Of a stretch of DNA of 64,000 nucleotides, positions 1 through 7,017 are shown piece by piece. Source of the DNA: DYJE01 sp041660385 (lineage in GTDB: Bacteria; Desulfobacterota; Desulfobacteria; Desulfobacterales; Desulfolunaceae); the NCBI GenBank assembly GCA_041660385.1, contig JBAZWJ010000019.1, forward strand, positions 24,308-88,307, written 5' to 3'. A program made the translations under genes and the position numbers. The number at the start of each line of letters is the position of its first letter. The first letter of the stretch is position 1. The notes beneath the pieces are model-generated. The model was given only the letters and a program-made list of their open reading frames with translations. It was not told the origin of the DNA and ran no database searches.

Positions 1-114
1 AGCCACCCGCTCGATGAGCACCACGTTCAATCTTGCTCTTGCCGCATAAAGTCCAGCTGTGAGACCGGCAGGGCCTCCGCCGATGATCACCAGGTCGTAA
101 TCCACGTTTTTCAT
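1..114 (-). CDS. trxB: thioredoxin reductase, N-terminal part (partial)
   Basis: Only the first 38 residues lie in the window; the gene runs off the left edge. The translation begins MKNVDYDLVIIGGGPAGL, a classic FAD-binding GxGxxG motif right after the first beta strand, followed by TAGLYAARARLNVVLIE. The family reduces thioredoxin with NADPH through FAD and a redox-active disulfide, but the CxxC and NADPH parts are not visible here. The start lies only 13 bp after the stop of trxA on the same strand, so the two are almost certainly co-transcribed as a cytosolic thioredoxin system. The assignment to TrxB rather than another FAD disulfide reductase rests mainly on this neighbour. Confidence 0.85.
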   Translation of the reverse strand, partial: MKNVDYDLVIIGGGPAGLTAGLYAARARLNVVLIERVA

Positions 115-127
115 GTATCTATTTTCC

Positions 128-454
128 CTACAGAAGTTTCATGATCACATCTTCAAGCTTGGATTTTGCCGTCATTCCCGTGATGGATTCCACCACAGAG
201 CCGTCTTTGACAAAGAGCAGGGTGGGTATGGCTCTTACCGCAAACTTGCTTGGGGTTAAGGGGTTATCATCCACATTGCATTTGGCGAATTTCACTTTCC
301 CCTGATATTGACCGGCCAGTTCTTCAATGATCGGTCCAATGGCCTTGCACGGACCGCACCAGGGGGCCCAGAAGTCCACAACAACAGGAATGTTGCTTTT
401 TATCACTTCACTTTCGAACGTACCATCGTCGATATCGAGAATATTATTGGCCAT
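128..454 (-). CDS. trxA: thioredoxin
   Basis: A 108-residue cytosolic protein of the normal thioredoxin length. The active site WCGPC is at about residues 32-36 after the beta strand VVVDFWAP, and the cis-proline loop is seen as RAIPT near residue 75. It is a general disulfide reductant for ribonucleotide reductase, peroxiredoxins and sulfur enzymes, recycled by the thioredoxin reductase encoded immediately downstream. No signal peptide is present. A purine gene starts divergently about 220 bp away, so the intergenic stretch probably carries promoters for both directions. Confidence 0.97.
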   Translation of the reverse strand: MANNILDIDDGTFESEVIKSNIPVVVDFWAPWCGPCKAIGPIIEELAGQYQGKVKFAKCNVDDNPLTPSKFAVRAIPTLLFVKDGSVVESITGMTAKSKLEDVIMKLL

Positions 455-672
455 GAATAGATCCTTTCAATAGAAATTAGTTTGGCTACACAAAATGTAT
501 GCCCCGTAACTATAGTTCCGCAACCCCATCTTGTCAAGGCGCGGTTGTCCGTCCTATGGACTGGTGATGACTTTGGTCAATGACGTAAGGAACTTGCAAA
601 TCCTTTCGGGATGATTTAGTAACGGTATGAATTATCGGCTGGTGAATCGTTTGTATTTTGGGAGACATTATC

Positions 673-1446
673 ATGGCGCGGATAAAAATCGGTGTACTTG
701 TATCGGGTGGAGGTTCTAATCTTCAGGCCATCATGGATGCCTGCCAATCTGGGAGACTTTCGGCTGATGTGAAGTTTGTCGGATCGGATAACCCGGAGGC
801 ATATGGACTTGAACGAGCCAGGAAAGCGGCTATTCCCACCTTTGTTACACCATATGACCTTATTAAAGACAGATTCAAGCAAAACCCTGATAACATTGAT
901 CTGCCGTCAGATTTCGACCTTCAGGATATCCTCGTCAGGCAGAGCTTGTTCCCTCTGGATCACCCGCGATCCGCTGTGGAATCCTTTTTTAAAGTCAGGG
1001 TAGCAGCGGAAAACAACCTTCTCCAACATATAAACAGCTATTCTTTTGATCTTCTTGTTCTCGCCGGATTCATGAGAATTTTCAGCCCATATTTCATCGA
1101 CCGGATCAACGTGGATAAAACAAAACCACGGATTATGAACATCCATCCGGCCCTTCTTCCCTCCTTTCCCGGAGTGGACGGTTACAGCGACACTTTTGAA
1201 CACGGTTGTAAAGTGGGAGGTTGCACCGTCCATTTTGTGGATTACGGTGAAGACACAGGCCCGATCATCGGCCAGAAATCATTTGATATTCTGCCCGACG
1301 ACACGCTGGATTCTGTACGTTCAAAAGGACTTGCGCTTGAGTGGCAGCTTTTCCCCGAATGCATCCGGCTTTTTTCAGAAAATCGGCTTGTTCTTGATAA
1401 AAGTGGCAGGAAGACGGTGGTGAAAATAATCCCTGAGGTATTGTGA
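673..1446 (+). CDS. purN: phosphoribosylglycinamide formyltransferase-like protein
   Basis: A 257-residue formyltransferase. The N-terminal KIGVLVSGGGSNLQAI is the GAR-binding loop of PurN. The catalytic signature appears as MNIHPALLPSFPG (Asn and His) and later DTGPIIGQ (catalytic Asp). PurN transfers the formyl group of 10-formyl-THF to glycinamide ribonucleotide in purine synthesis. The start at 673 is chosen because GGAG lies 8 bp upstream; an in-frame ATG at 658 has no such site. The protein is about 50 residues longer than usual. The extra stretch, roughly residues 55-110 (after KAAIPTFVTPYD), is charged and of unknown role. No other purine gene is adjacent, so a related formyltransferase role cannot be excluded. 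Confidence 0.82.
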   Translation: MARIKIGVLVSGGGSNLQAIMDACQSGRLSADVKFVGSDNPEAYGLERARKAAIPTFVTPYDLIKDRFKQNPDNIDLPSDFDLQDILVRQSLFPLDHPRSAVESFFKVRVAAENNLLQHINSYSFDLLVLAGFMRIFSPYFIDRINVDKTKPRIMNIHPALLPSFPGVDGYSDTFEHGCKVGGCTVHFVDYGEDTGPIIGQKSFDILPDDTLDSVRSKGLALEWQLFPECIRLFSENRLVLDKSGRKTVVKIIPEVL

Positions 1447-1857
1447 AAAATTCCAAAGCATTACCTTCTTATTGAATTATGTTCAGGCGAGCTATCTCAT
1501 GTGATCTCCCTTTAATATGATAAAATGGGACTTGATTTGTTATGACTTGTTAATTATAATGTGATCAAAAGATTGTGAATGCTCTTTAATGACGGTTTTT
1601 TCTCATTTCTCCTATTCTGTCTTTTGTTTAATTTTTGATTTATTCAGTTTGTGTCATTCTTGAAAAACAAGTGGAACCATAGAGGTTCATTAAAATTAAA
1701 AGCTTTAACTAAAAAGGTTTAATCACTTCATGTGACCTTAAGGCGCTACTTTTTTTTCTGAATGTTCACGAATTAAAACTTCGAAAGGAAGTTTTAAGTT
1801 ACTGCGGTCATGTTGATTCAGTAGTAATATTATTAATTAATGTAGTAAGGAGTTGCC
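1447..1857. other. AT-rich intergenic region with a hairpin
   Basis: This 411-bp stretch between purN and a small Lys-rich gene is strongly AT-rich and carries no convincing reading frame. A perfect 10-bp stem with a 5-nt loop (ttaaaacttc / gaagttttaa) lies at 1773-1797, about 60 bp before the next start codon. A shorter imperfect hairpin (ggaacc/ggttc) lies near 1672-1690. This could be a long structured leader for the 60-aa gene, but no known riboswitch class was recognised. Confidence 0.4.
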
Positions 1858-2040
1858 ATGTACACAATAGACATCAACACCAGCAAGTACGATATCAAAC
1901 TGTTAGTTTCCAAATTCGGCAAGAAAACAAGTAAAACGATTAAGAAAACCATGAAAAAAACAGATATTGTACGAATGATTAAACGGTTGAAAAAAGAATT
2001 CAGTCACTGCGACATGGGAAAGTTGCTGATTCCCGTTTGA
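1858..2040 (+). CDS. small lysine-rich hypothetical protein
   Basis: A 60-residue protein I do not recognise. It is very basic, with repeated Lys/Thr runs in the middle (KFGKKTSKTIKKTMKKTD) and a C-terminal Cys (SHCDMGKLL). There is no signal peptide or membrane segment. It is likely real: a strong ribosome-binding site AAGGAG sits just upstream of ATG, and a clean rho-independent terminator follows at about 2100. It stands alone as a monocistronic unit behind a 411-bp AT-rich leader. A nucleic-acid-binding role would fit the charge but is only a guess. Confidence 0.6.
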   Translation: MYTIDINTSKYDIKLLVSKFGKKTSKTIKKTMKKTDIVRMIKRLKKEFSHCDMGKLLIPV

Positions 2041-2099
2041 TTGTATTTGAATTAACATTATTTCGGCAATTACAGATGTATAACATCTAACATATCAAA

Positions 2100-2131
2100 A
2101 AAATCCGGCTCTTATGGGCCGGATTTTTTTA
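2100..2131 (+). terminator. rho-independent terminator after the 60-aa gene
   Basis: The stem aaatccggc / gccggattt (9 bp, 8-nt loop) is followed by a run of seven T. It lies 60 bp after the small Lys-rich gene. The A-run on the other side means it could also serve the convergent rhodanese gene. Confidence 0.85.
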
Positions 2132-2186
2132 TAGAGGAATAGGGGCAGAACTAATAACCCCATGAGTTGCACAGACGTTTGTTTAA

Positions 2187-2711
2187 TTATTTTACTGAAT
2201 CAGCTGGATAACCAGCACCTTTCCATGCATAAATTCCGCCAGTGTAGCGTTTCACGTTTTTGTACCCGAGCTTTTTGGCCCAGACCGCACCGTTGTGGCT
2301 TCGGGTACATTTCACGAAACCGCAGTAGACAACGATAAGTTTGTTTTTATCAGGCCCCAGAATTTTCTCGAAATCCTTCTGGGTTTTTCCTTCAGTTTCT
2401 TTGGTGTCCCAGGCGGTCATATCGGGAATGGGGAACAGGCATTGTTTGGCGCCGGGCACATGATTGGCTTTAAAGCTTGCTTCATAGGGCATGGTGTCAA
2501 CGATGACCATATCTTTTTTAGCATCTATAAGGGCTTTGAGTTCAGCAGTGGTTATCAGTTCGTATCCGCCTTTAACAACATCTCTTACCAGCTTCACAGC
2601 AACAGTTTCCGTTTCAATTTCTTTTTGAAACAGATTCATATCTGCGAAAACAGATGTACTTAAAGCAAGGGTGAGGATCAATCCGGAAATCAGGGTTCTT
2701 TTTGTTCGCAT
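2187..2711 (-). CDS. exported rhodanese-like domain protein
   Basis: A 174-residue protein with a Sec signal peptide (MRTKRTLISGLILTLALS, cleavage probably after VFA) and one rhodanese domain filling residues 45-170. The active-site loop is YCGFVKCTRS with candidate catalytic cysteines, and the typical ending GGIYAWKGAGYPA is present. Rhodanese domains transfer sulfane sulfur, or bind sulfur species, through a cysteine persulfide; this one should act in the periplasm. Its start overlaps the end of the upstream MauE-like gene by 22 bp, so the two are translationally coupled. A role in periplasmic sulfur or redox handling is inferred from that pairing. Confidence 0.85.
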   Translation of the reverse strand: MRTKRTLISGLILTLALSTSVFADMNLFQKEIETETVAVKLVRDVVKGGYELITTAELKALIDAKKDMVIVDTMPYEASFKANHVPGAKQCLFPIPDMTAWDTKETEGKTQKDFEKILGPDKNKLIVVYCGFVKCTRSHNGAVWAKKLGYKNVKRYTGGIYAWKGAGYPADSVK

Positions 2712-3190
2712 AACAGCTCCTTAAGAGGTTCAAGGTTAATAAAGGTTTTATTGAAAAACGTTGTGTAGGCTCGTCTTGCGTAAAGAAATAAAACGCCTGC
2801 GGACATGGCGAGATCCCTGTATAAGGCCAGGCGAAGACCGCCGAAAGCCCTGGATTCCACGTCTTCCGGGCCGTAGCAGCCGCAATCGATATCAAGTCCG
2901 AGGTGTATGCCGTAAAGTAAAATGGCTATAAATATTAATAGAAGACCTGTAACGGTATGAAGCGACATGGGGAAATCAAAAAACAGACCCAGGCCCGCAA
3001 GGATTTCAAGAATGGGAAGAACGATGGCCAGGTTTTCCGAAACAGATCCGGGAACAAGTCCGAAGGCGTCAATAACCACAGTGAATGCTTTTGGGTCTCG
3101 GAGTTTCATGACCCCTGCCACGATGAACAGTGACCCCAGAATTAGGCGAATAAGCCGTTCAGTCCATATCAATAGGGTTTCTTGTTTCAT
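2690..3190 (-). CDS. MauE/DoxX-like membrane protein
   Basis: A 166-residue integral membrane protein with about four hydrophobic segments (near residues 12-28, 50-72, 78-98 and 125-145). The pattern RLILGSLFIVAGVMKLRDP at the N-terminus and the motif DCGCYGPED between the last helices are typical of the MauE/DoxX redox family. MauE-type proteins are associated with disulfide formation or maturation of periplasmic redox proteins. It is the first gene of a two-gene unit with the exported rhodanese downstream. The conserved Cys pair in DCGCYG could exchange electrons with the partner, which is inference. Confidence 0.75.
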   Translation of the reverse strand: MKQETLLIWTERLIRLILGSLFIVAGVMKLRDPKAFTVVIDAFGLVPGSVSENLAIVLPILEILAGLGLFFDFPMSLHTVTGLLLIFIAILLYGIHLGLDIDCGCYGPEDVESRAFGGLRLALYRDLAMSAGVLFLYARRAYTTFFNKTFINLEPLKELLCEQKEP

Positions 3191-3311
3191 ATAACTGCCT
3201 GTATTGGCTTGATTTATTATAATTATAAAAAGGCTATGTTAGAAGAAACGTTGTGGGATTTCCAATTGATAATATGGATGAGTATTGTGTGCTATATCGT
3301 TAATTCCGATA

Positions 3312-3875
3312 TCAGGTCTTGAGACCTTTTAAAACGGCAAAGGCTGGATGTCCTTTAACGGGTTCGCAATTGCAGGTTGAGAGGTTGAGATTCGATCCGC
3401 AGACCGTGCAAAGACCCTTGCATTCTTCTGAGCAGAGTGGGCGTGGTGGCAGGTTCAATAAGATCTGTTCTTGAACCGCGTCTTGAAGTTCGATGATGTC
3501 TCCATTGAAGAATTCGGTGCTGAAATCCTTGTCCGTGATTTCATTACCCTCATCGTCATCAGAAAAGCTATCATCGGAAAGGGGATTTTTGCCGTCCGGA
3601 ATTTTTACGAAGTTCAGCATGAAAGTTCGCTTCAGCTGTTCCTGGAATGGTTCCAAACATCTTCCGCATTCACAGGATAAAGTTACGCTGACGCGGCCTT
3701 TAATTTCCACAAGGTCGTCTGACATAACAACAGCTGATATTTCCCCTGCCACAGGTGAGGCAAACCCGATTTCGTTATACTTTATCATGTCAGCAAGAAC
3801 AGGAAAAAATTCAGCTTTCTCCGTGAATTCAAAATGATATCCGCCGGGCGGGATGTGGGATATGGTAATTTTCAT
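3312..3875 (-). CDS. yceD: YceD/DUF177 family protein
   Basis: A 187-residue DUF177 protein. The N-terminal half is acidic, with a cysteine pair in SCECGRCLEPF. The C-terminal half has the family's four-cysteine motif, seen as CSEECKGLCTVCGSNLN followed by C in CNCEPV. DUF177 proteins are implicated in 23S rRNA metabolism or ribosome assembly and usually sit upstream of rpmF (L32). No rpmF follows here. The start at 3875 is chosen because GGAGCT lies just upstream; an open frame continuing to 4040 overlaps the upstream gene and is unlikely to be used. It follows the superinfection-immunity-like gene by 22 bp. Confidence 0.85.
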   Translation of the reverse strand: MKITISHIPPGGYHFEFTEKAEFFPVLADMIKYNEIGFASPVAGEISAVVMSDDLVEIKGRVSVTLSCECGRCLEPFQEQLKRTFMLNFVKIPDGKNPLSDDSFSDDDEGNEITDKDFSTEFFNGDIIELQDAVQEQILLNLPPRPLCSEECKGLCTVCGSNLNLSTCNCEPVKGHPAFAVLKGLKT

Positions 3876-3897
3876 ATGAGCTCCGAAGCTGAATCGA

Positions 3898-4092
3898 TCA
3901 TTGCTTATCAGGTGTTTTAACGATTTTGTCCCAGCCCATGGCCATACGGAACGAGAAGACCCAGAAAACCACGGACCAGCCAAGAAGCGCATTGGTGATG
4001 AAGATCTGTGAACGATGGGGACTTCTGTTGACCAGCGCAATAACCGACGGTGTCAGATAGATGCAAAGGAAAATAAGAAGAAATGTCATCAT
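3898..4092 (-). CDS. superinfection immunity family small membrane protein
   Basis: A 64-residue protein with two predicted helices separated by a basic turn: TFLLIFLCIYLTPSVIAL, then RSPHRSQIFITNALLGWSVV. The second stretch, with the NALLGW pattern, is the hallmark of the Imm_superinfect family, named after T4 Imm, which blocks DNA injection by related phages. Most chromosomal members have no tested function. A GAGGA ribosome-binding site lies upstream of tandem ATG codons. It is the first gene of a unit with yceD. Whether it gives phage exclusion or has a housekeeping envelope role cannot be told from the sequence. Confidence 0.7.
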   Translation of the reverse strand: MMTFLLIFLCIYLTPSVIALVNRSPHRSQIFITNALLGWSVVFWVFSFRMAMGWDKIVKTPDKQ

Positions 4093-4136
4093 GGTTTTGT
4101 CCTCAACGTTTGAAGGGATGTTTGAACGTGTTATTT

Positions 4137-4280
4137 AGTGCCCGAACGGAAACGGCATCTTTTGGCCTGATACGGCGTTCTCGAAAATTTTGATCCTCGA
4201 CGTAGCGCTGCTACGCCTGCGGTCAAAATTTTCTGCGGCCTTGTCTCAGACCAAAATCTACCGTTTCCGTTCAGACACTA
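4137..4280. repeat. long imperfect inverted repeat (REP/MITE-like)
   Basis: The left arm agtgcccgaacggaaacgg pairs with the right arm ccgtttccgttcagacact. Pairing continues inward through ttttgg/ccaaaa and gaaaattttga/tcaaaattttc to a central cgtagc...gctacg. The arms are about 70 bp each and mostly complementary, so the whole element can fold into one long cruciform or RNA hairpin. It has no coding capacity and lies between two divergent units, as expected of a dispersed palindromic repeat. Confidence 0.75.
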
Positions 4281-4321
4281 TTTAGCATAAACATATGCGT
4301 TTTGAAATGATGAGTTGTGCA

Positions 4322-4352
4322 AAAAAAGCTGGGCGGCTCCTGGGGAGCCGCC
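4322..4352 (-). terminator. minus-strand terminator-like hairpin without an obvious gene
   Basis: A 9-bp GC-rich stem ggcggctcc / ggagccgcc with a 3-nt loop. Read on the minus strand it is followed by AGCTTTTTTT, an ideal terminator tail. No minus-strand gene ends here, because the next 1 kb upstream on that strand is antisense to the hydrolase gene and its leader. Confidence 0.6.
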
Positions 4353-4403
4353 TGATCATAGAAAACCTTGGAAGATAATTAATGATTCGATTTTCACTTT
4401 TAA

Positions 4404-4423
4404 CATATTATGATCATAATATG
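4404..4423. promoter_or_regulatory. perfect 20-bp palindrome, candidate operator
   Basis: The sequence catattatgatcataatatg is fully self-complementary over 20 bp. It lies about 140 bp upstream of the RNase Z-like gene in an AT-rich leader, a position suited to binding a dimeric regulator. No regulator gene is adjacent. Confidence 0.35.
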
Positions 4424-4562
4424 CAGGAGGGGGGGATAGTTGAGTATATAATTAATTATCATTTCATGTGTCTATAGGGAGAGAATCTCATTTTTTTAGG
4501 GGAAAGTCCCGTATAGTTATCTAAGCTGAAACAAGGAAGCCATATGGAAAGGGTAAGAGCTT

Positions 4563-5324
4563 ATGGTCATAACCATTTTAGGATCTGGGACAGGTATTCC
4601 GTCGTTGAGGCGGAGTTCATGCTCAGCACTGGTAGAAACGGAGAAATGCCGGATTCTCTTTGATCTTGGGCCAGGAACGATCAGGCGTCTTCTGCAATGC
4701 GGACATCATATCAACAGCTTAACCCATGTGATCCTGACCCATTTTCACCCGGATCATTGCAGTGAGCTGGTTCCTTTTTTATTTGCGCTCAAATCTCCAG
4801 AATTCAATAAAGAGGATCGAAAACTGAAACTGATCGGCGGAGAAGGTCTGATGGATATGTATCAAGGACTCAGACGTGTTTACGGCCACTGGATCGAACT
4901 GAACCCGGAGTATCTTGAAATCATTGAATTGAACGTAACGGCGGAGGATTGTTTTGTTCTTGAAGATGCGGATCTAAAATCCATACCGGTCCTTCATAAC
5001 CGGGAAAGCCTGGCCTACAGGCTTGAAACAAAAAGCCATTCACTTGTTGTTTCAGGTGATACGGATGAGTGTGAAAACCTTGTACACATTTCACGGAACG
5101 CGGATATGCTGTTGTGTGAATCATCAACACCGGACGAGATAAAAAGAGACGGTCATCTCACCCCGTCACTGGCTGGAAGAATAGCGTCTGAGGCCCGTGT
5201 GAAAAAACTCGTTCTGACCCATTTTTATCCCGAATGCGACAAAACAGATATTGCAAAACAGTGCTTTAAAACATATGATGGCCCTTTGTTTCAGGCTGAG
5301 GATCTGATGAAATTTTATCTGTGA
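4563..5324 (+). CDS. RNase Z-like metallo-beta-lactamase fold hydrolase
   Basis: A 253-residue MBL-fold protein. It opens with ILGSGTGIPSLRRSS, the beta strand and loop of the RNase Z/ElaC group. It carries the zinc motif THFHPDH at about residues 59-65, the later aspartate in SGDTDE, and the final histidine in LTHFYPE. RNase Z matures tRNA 3' ends, but the long exosite arm is not evident and many short relatives are hydrolases of unknown substrate. It is cytosolic. It stands upstream of the tetrapyrrole genes and may share their transcript. I am confident of the fold and not of the substrate. Confidence 0.78.
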   Translation: MVITILGSGTGIPSLRRSSCSALVETEKCRILFDLGPGTIRRLLQCGHHINSLTHVILTHFHPDHCSELVPFLFALKSPEFNKEDRKLKLIGGEGLMDMYQGLRRVYGHWIELNPEYLEIIELNVTAEDCFVLEDADLKSIPVLHNRESLAYRLETKSHSLVVSGDTDECENLVHISRNADMLLCESSTPDEIKRDGHLTPSLAGRIASEARVKKLVLTHFYPECDKTDIAKQCFKTYDGPLFQAEDLMKFYL

Positions 5325-5458
5325 TTTCAGAGAGATCCAGCTTTGATTGACGTTAAGAATGGGTGCTGAACCTCTCATTTGGTGTGCTTGAATAACCGTA
5401 CTGGAAATGCTTGGTCAGCCACATTTCCCAATGGAATAGGGATCAAGGGAAAACAATC

Positions 5459-6127
5459 GTGCGATACTATCCGTTATTCCTCGATATCAGAAACCGAAAA
5501 TGCCTGGTGGTGGGCGGAGGAAGCGTGGGGACTCGGAAAACGGAAACCCTTGTCCGGTGTGGGGCAGAAGTGACCGTGATCAGCCGGGTTTTTTCCAAGG
5601 GTTTTTCAGGGATTGGGGATGATAAGAAGAACCCCATGCTGGTATGCAAGGACTATGAACCTTCGGATCTTGAAGGAGTGTTTCTTGTTTTTGCCGCAAC
5701 AAGTGACAGGGATCTGAACGAGCGGATAAGGCTGGATGCAGAAAAACAGGGAAAACTTTACAGCATTGCTGATGACCCGAACAGGTCATGTTTTATTGCG
5801 CCTTCGGTTGTTGCGCGAGGAGATCTCACCATTGCAGTGTCCACCAGCGGTCAGAGCCCGGCTTTGGCAAAAAAGCTGAGACAGAATCTTGAAACGCTCT
5901 ACGGGCCTGAGTATGCCGATTTTCTCAGGATCATGGGATCTTTCAGAAAGCGCATTCTGGAAAAGGGTCATGACCCTGAGACTCACAAAGATCTGTTCAG
6001 GCAAGTGATTGACCGGGATGTTCCGTCCATGATAAGGGAAGGCCGGAACAACGATGTCAGAGCGGTTTTCCAGGAAGTTTTCGGAAAAGAATTCGATGAG
6101 GGTTTTTTTGGGGACTTAAAGGATTGA
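5459..6127 (+). CDS. precorrin-2 dehydrogenase / sirohydrochlorin ferrochelatase-like (siroheme synthase N-terminal type)
   Basis: A 222-residue protein starting at GTG 5459, chosen for the AAGGGA site 8 bp upstream and because residues then read VRYYPLFLDIRNRKCLVVGGGSVG, the NAD-binding start of CysG-N/Met8/SirC proteins. The family motif SxSGQSPALAKKLR appears as STSGQSPALAKKLRQ. It oxidises precorrin-2 to sirohydrochlorin with NAD; Met8-like members also insert iron. It heads a run with a HemX-like protein and hemA. In anaerobes with siroheme decarboxylase, siroheme is also the haem precursor, so this gene feeds sulfite reductase, haem and possibly B12. An earlier in-frame ATG at 5411 lacks a good site. 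Confidence 0.9.
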   Translation: MRYYPLFLDIRNRKCLVVGGGSVGTRKTETLVRCGAEVTVISRVFSKGFSGIGDDKKNPMLVCKDYEPSDLEGVFLVFAATSDRDLNERIRLDAEKQGKLYSIADDPNRSCFIAPSVVARGDLTIAVSTSGQSPALAKKLRQNLETLYGPEYADFLRIMGSFRKRILEKGHDPETHKDLFRQVIDRDVPSMIREGRNNDVRAVFQEVFGKEFDEGFFGDLKD

Positions 6128-6135
6128 TGTAGATT

Positions 6136-6954
6136 ATGAACAGTTTCCCTTACATTGCAGCCGTCTTCTATGTGCTTAGCACCGTGTTGTATTGCATCTA
6201 TCTGTTCAAACAGAAAGATGTGTTCCAGCGTGCCGGTTTCATCCTGATGATTTCAGGTCTCATCATTCATTCTCTGGTTATCCTTGGGGAGTTCATCCAG
6301 CTGGGTTATCTGCCGGTTCTAAATCTGAAGAACACCCTCGGTATTGCAGCCTGGTCTATTGCTGTTGTTTTTATCCTGTTTCGTATAAAACTTAACATCA
6401 AAGTTATGGGGATATACGCAGCCCCGCTGGTTGCTCTTACCTACATCGCGTCACTTAATATTCCGGAAATTTCAGCCGAAACACCGCAAATTTTTAAAAG
6501 CGCATGGCTTGTGATTCATGTGGTCATGGTGTTTATCGGCGAGGCAGCCCTTGCCATGGCCTGCGGTGCAGGCGCTTTATATCTTATTCAGGAAAACGCC
6601 ATAAAGTCGAAAAAAAGAGGATTCTTCTATTCACGGCTTCCTTCCTTGGAACAACTTGATGCAGCAGGTTATACGTCCATCGTTATCGGTTTCACCGTGT
6701 TCACTGTGGGCCTTATCGTGGGTCTTGTTTACGCCAAAATGGTCTGGCACAGATTCGTTGGATGGGATCCCAAGGAAATCTGGTCAGGTATCACCTGGCT
6801 TCTATACGCGGCCTTGGTTCATGAACGAATTGCTGTGGGCTGGAGAGGGCGAAGGGCCGCTATCATGGCTATTGTGGGTTTTGCCCTGCTCCTTTTCAGT
6901 TTTCTCGGCGTTAACTTTTTACTTGGGGGTCACCATGGCGGATTTACACAATGA
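6136..6954 (+). CDS. HemX/CcsA-type cytochrome c assembly membrane protein
   Basis: A 272-residue polytopic protein with about eight hydrophobic segments. Near residue 215 it has the tryptophan-rich motif GWDPKEIWSGITWLLYAALVHE, which corresponds to the WWD haem-handling motif of CcsA/ResC, and it ends with a conserved GHHGGFT tail. CcsA-type proteins present haem for attachment to c-type cytochromes; the shorter HemX branch lies next to hemA and lowers GluTR amounts in Bacillus. It is 8 bp after the precorrin-2 dehydrogenase and 63 bp before hemA. HemX is preferred by context and CcsA by motif; sequence alone does not decide between them. Confidence 0.82.
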   Translation: MNSFPYIAAVFYVLSTVLYCIYLFKQKDVFQRAGFILMISGLIIHSLVILGEFIQLGYLPVLNLKNTLGIAAWSIAVVFILFRIKLNIKVMGIYAAPLVALTYIASLNIPEISAETPQIFKSAWLVIHVVMVFIGEAALAMACGAGALYLIQENAIKSKKRGFFYSRLPSLEQLDAAGYTSIVIGFTVFTVGLIVGLVYAKMVWHRFVGWDPKEIWSGITWLLYAALVHERIAVGWRGRRAAIMAIVGFALLLFSFLGVNFLLGGHHGGFTQ

Positions 6955-7017
6955 AAATTGTGATAGCGCCGTGATTTCATAAGCTGTGATTTCATAAAAG
7001 GGTGTTGATAAACGGTT

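Larger units (their letters stand above)
4093..4562. other. intergenic region rich in palindromes
   Basis: This 470-bp gap holds a long imperfect inverted repeat (4137-4280), a minus-strand terminator-like hairpin (4322-4352) and a perfect 20-bp palindrome (4404-4423). No protein-coding frame is convincing. The remainder, about 4424-4560, is AT-rich leader sequence of the downstream hydrolase gene. Confidence 0.5.

Noticed and set aside
616..882. 88-codon frame on the minus strand across the purN start
   Set aside because: It is antisense to the strongly supported PurN coding sequence, has no ribosome-binding site and no recognisable family motif.
4424..4562. Purine-rich leader of the RNase Z-like gene considered as a riboswitch
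   Set aside because: Compared by eye with c-di-GMP, cobalamin, TPP, fluoride and ZTP consensus features; none fits.
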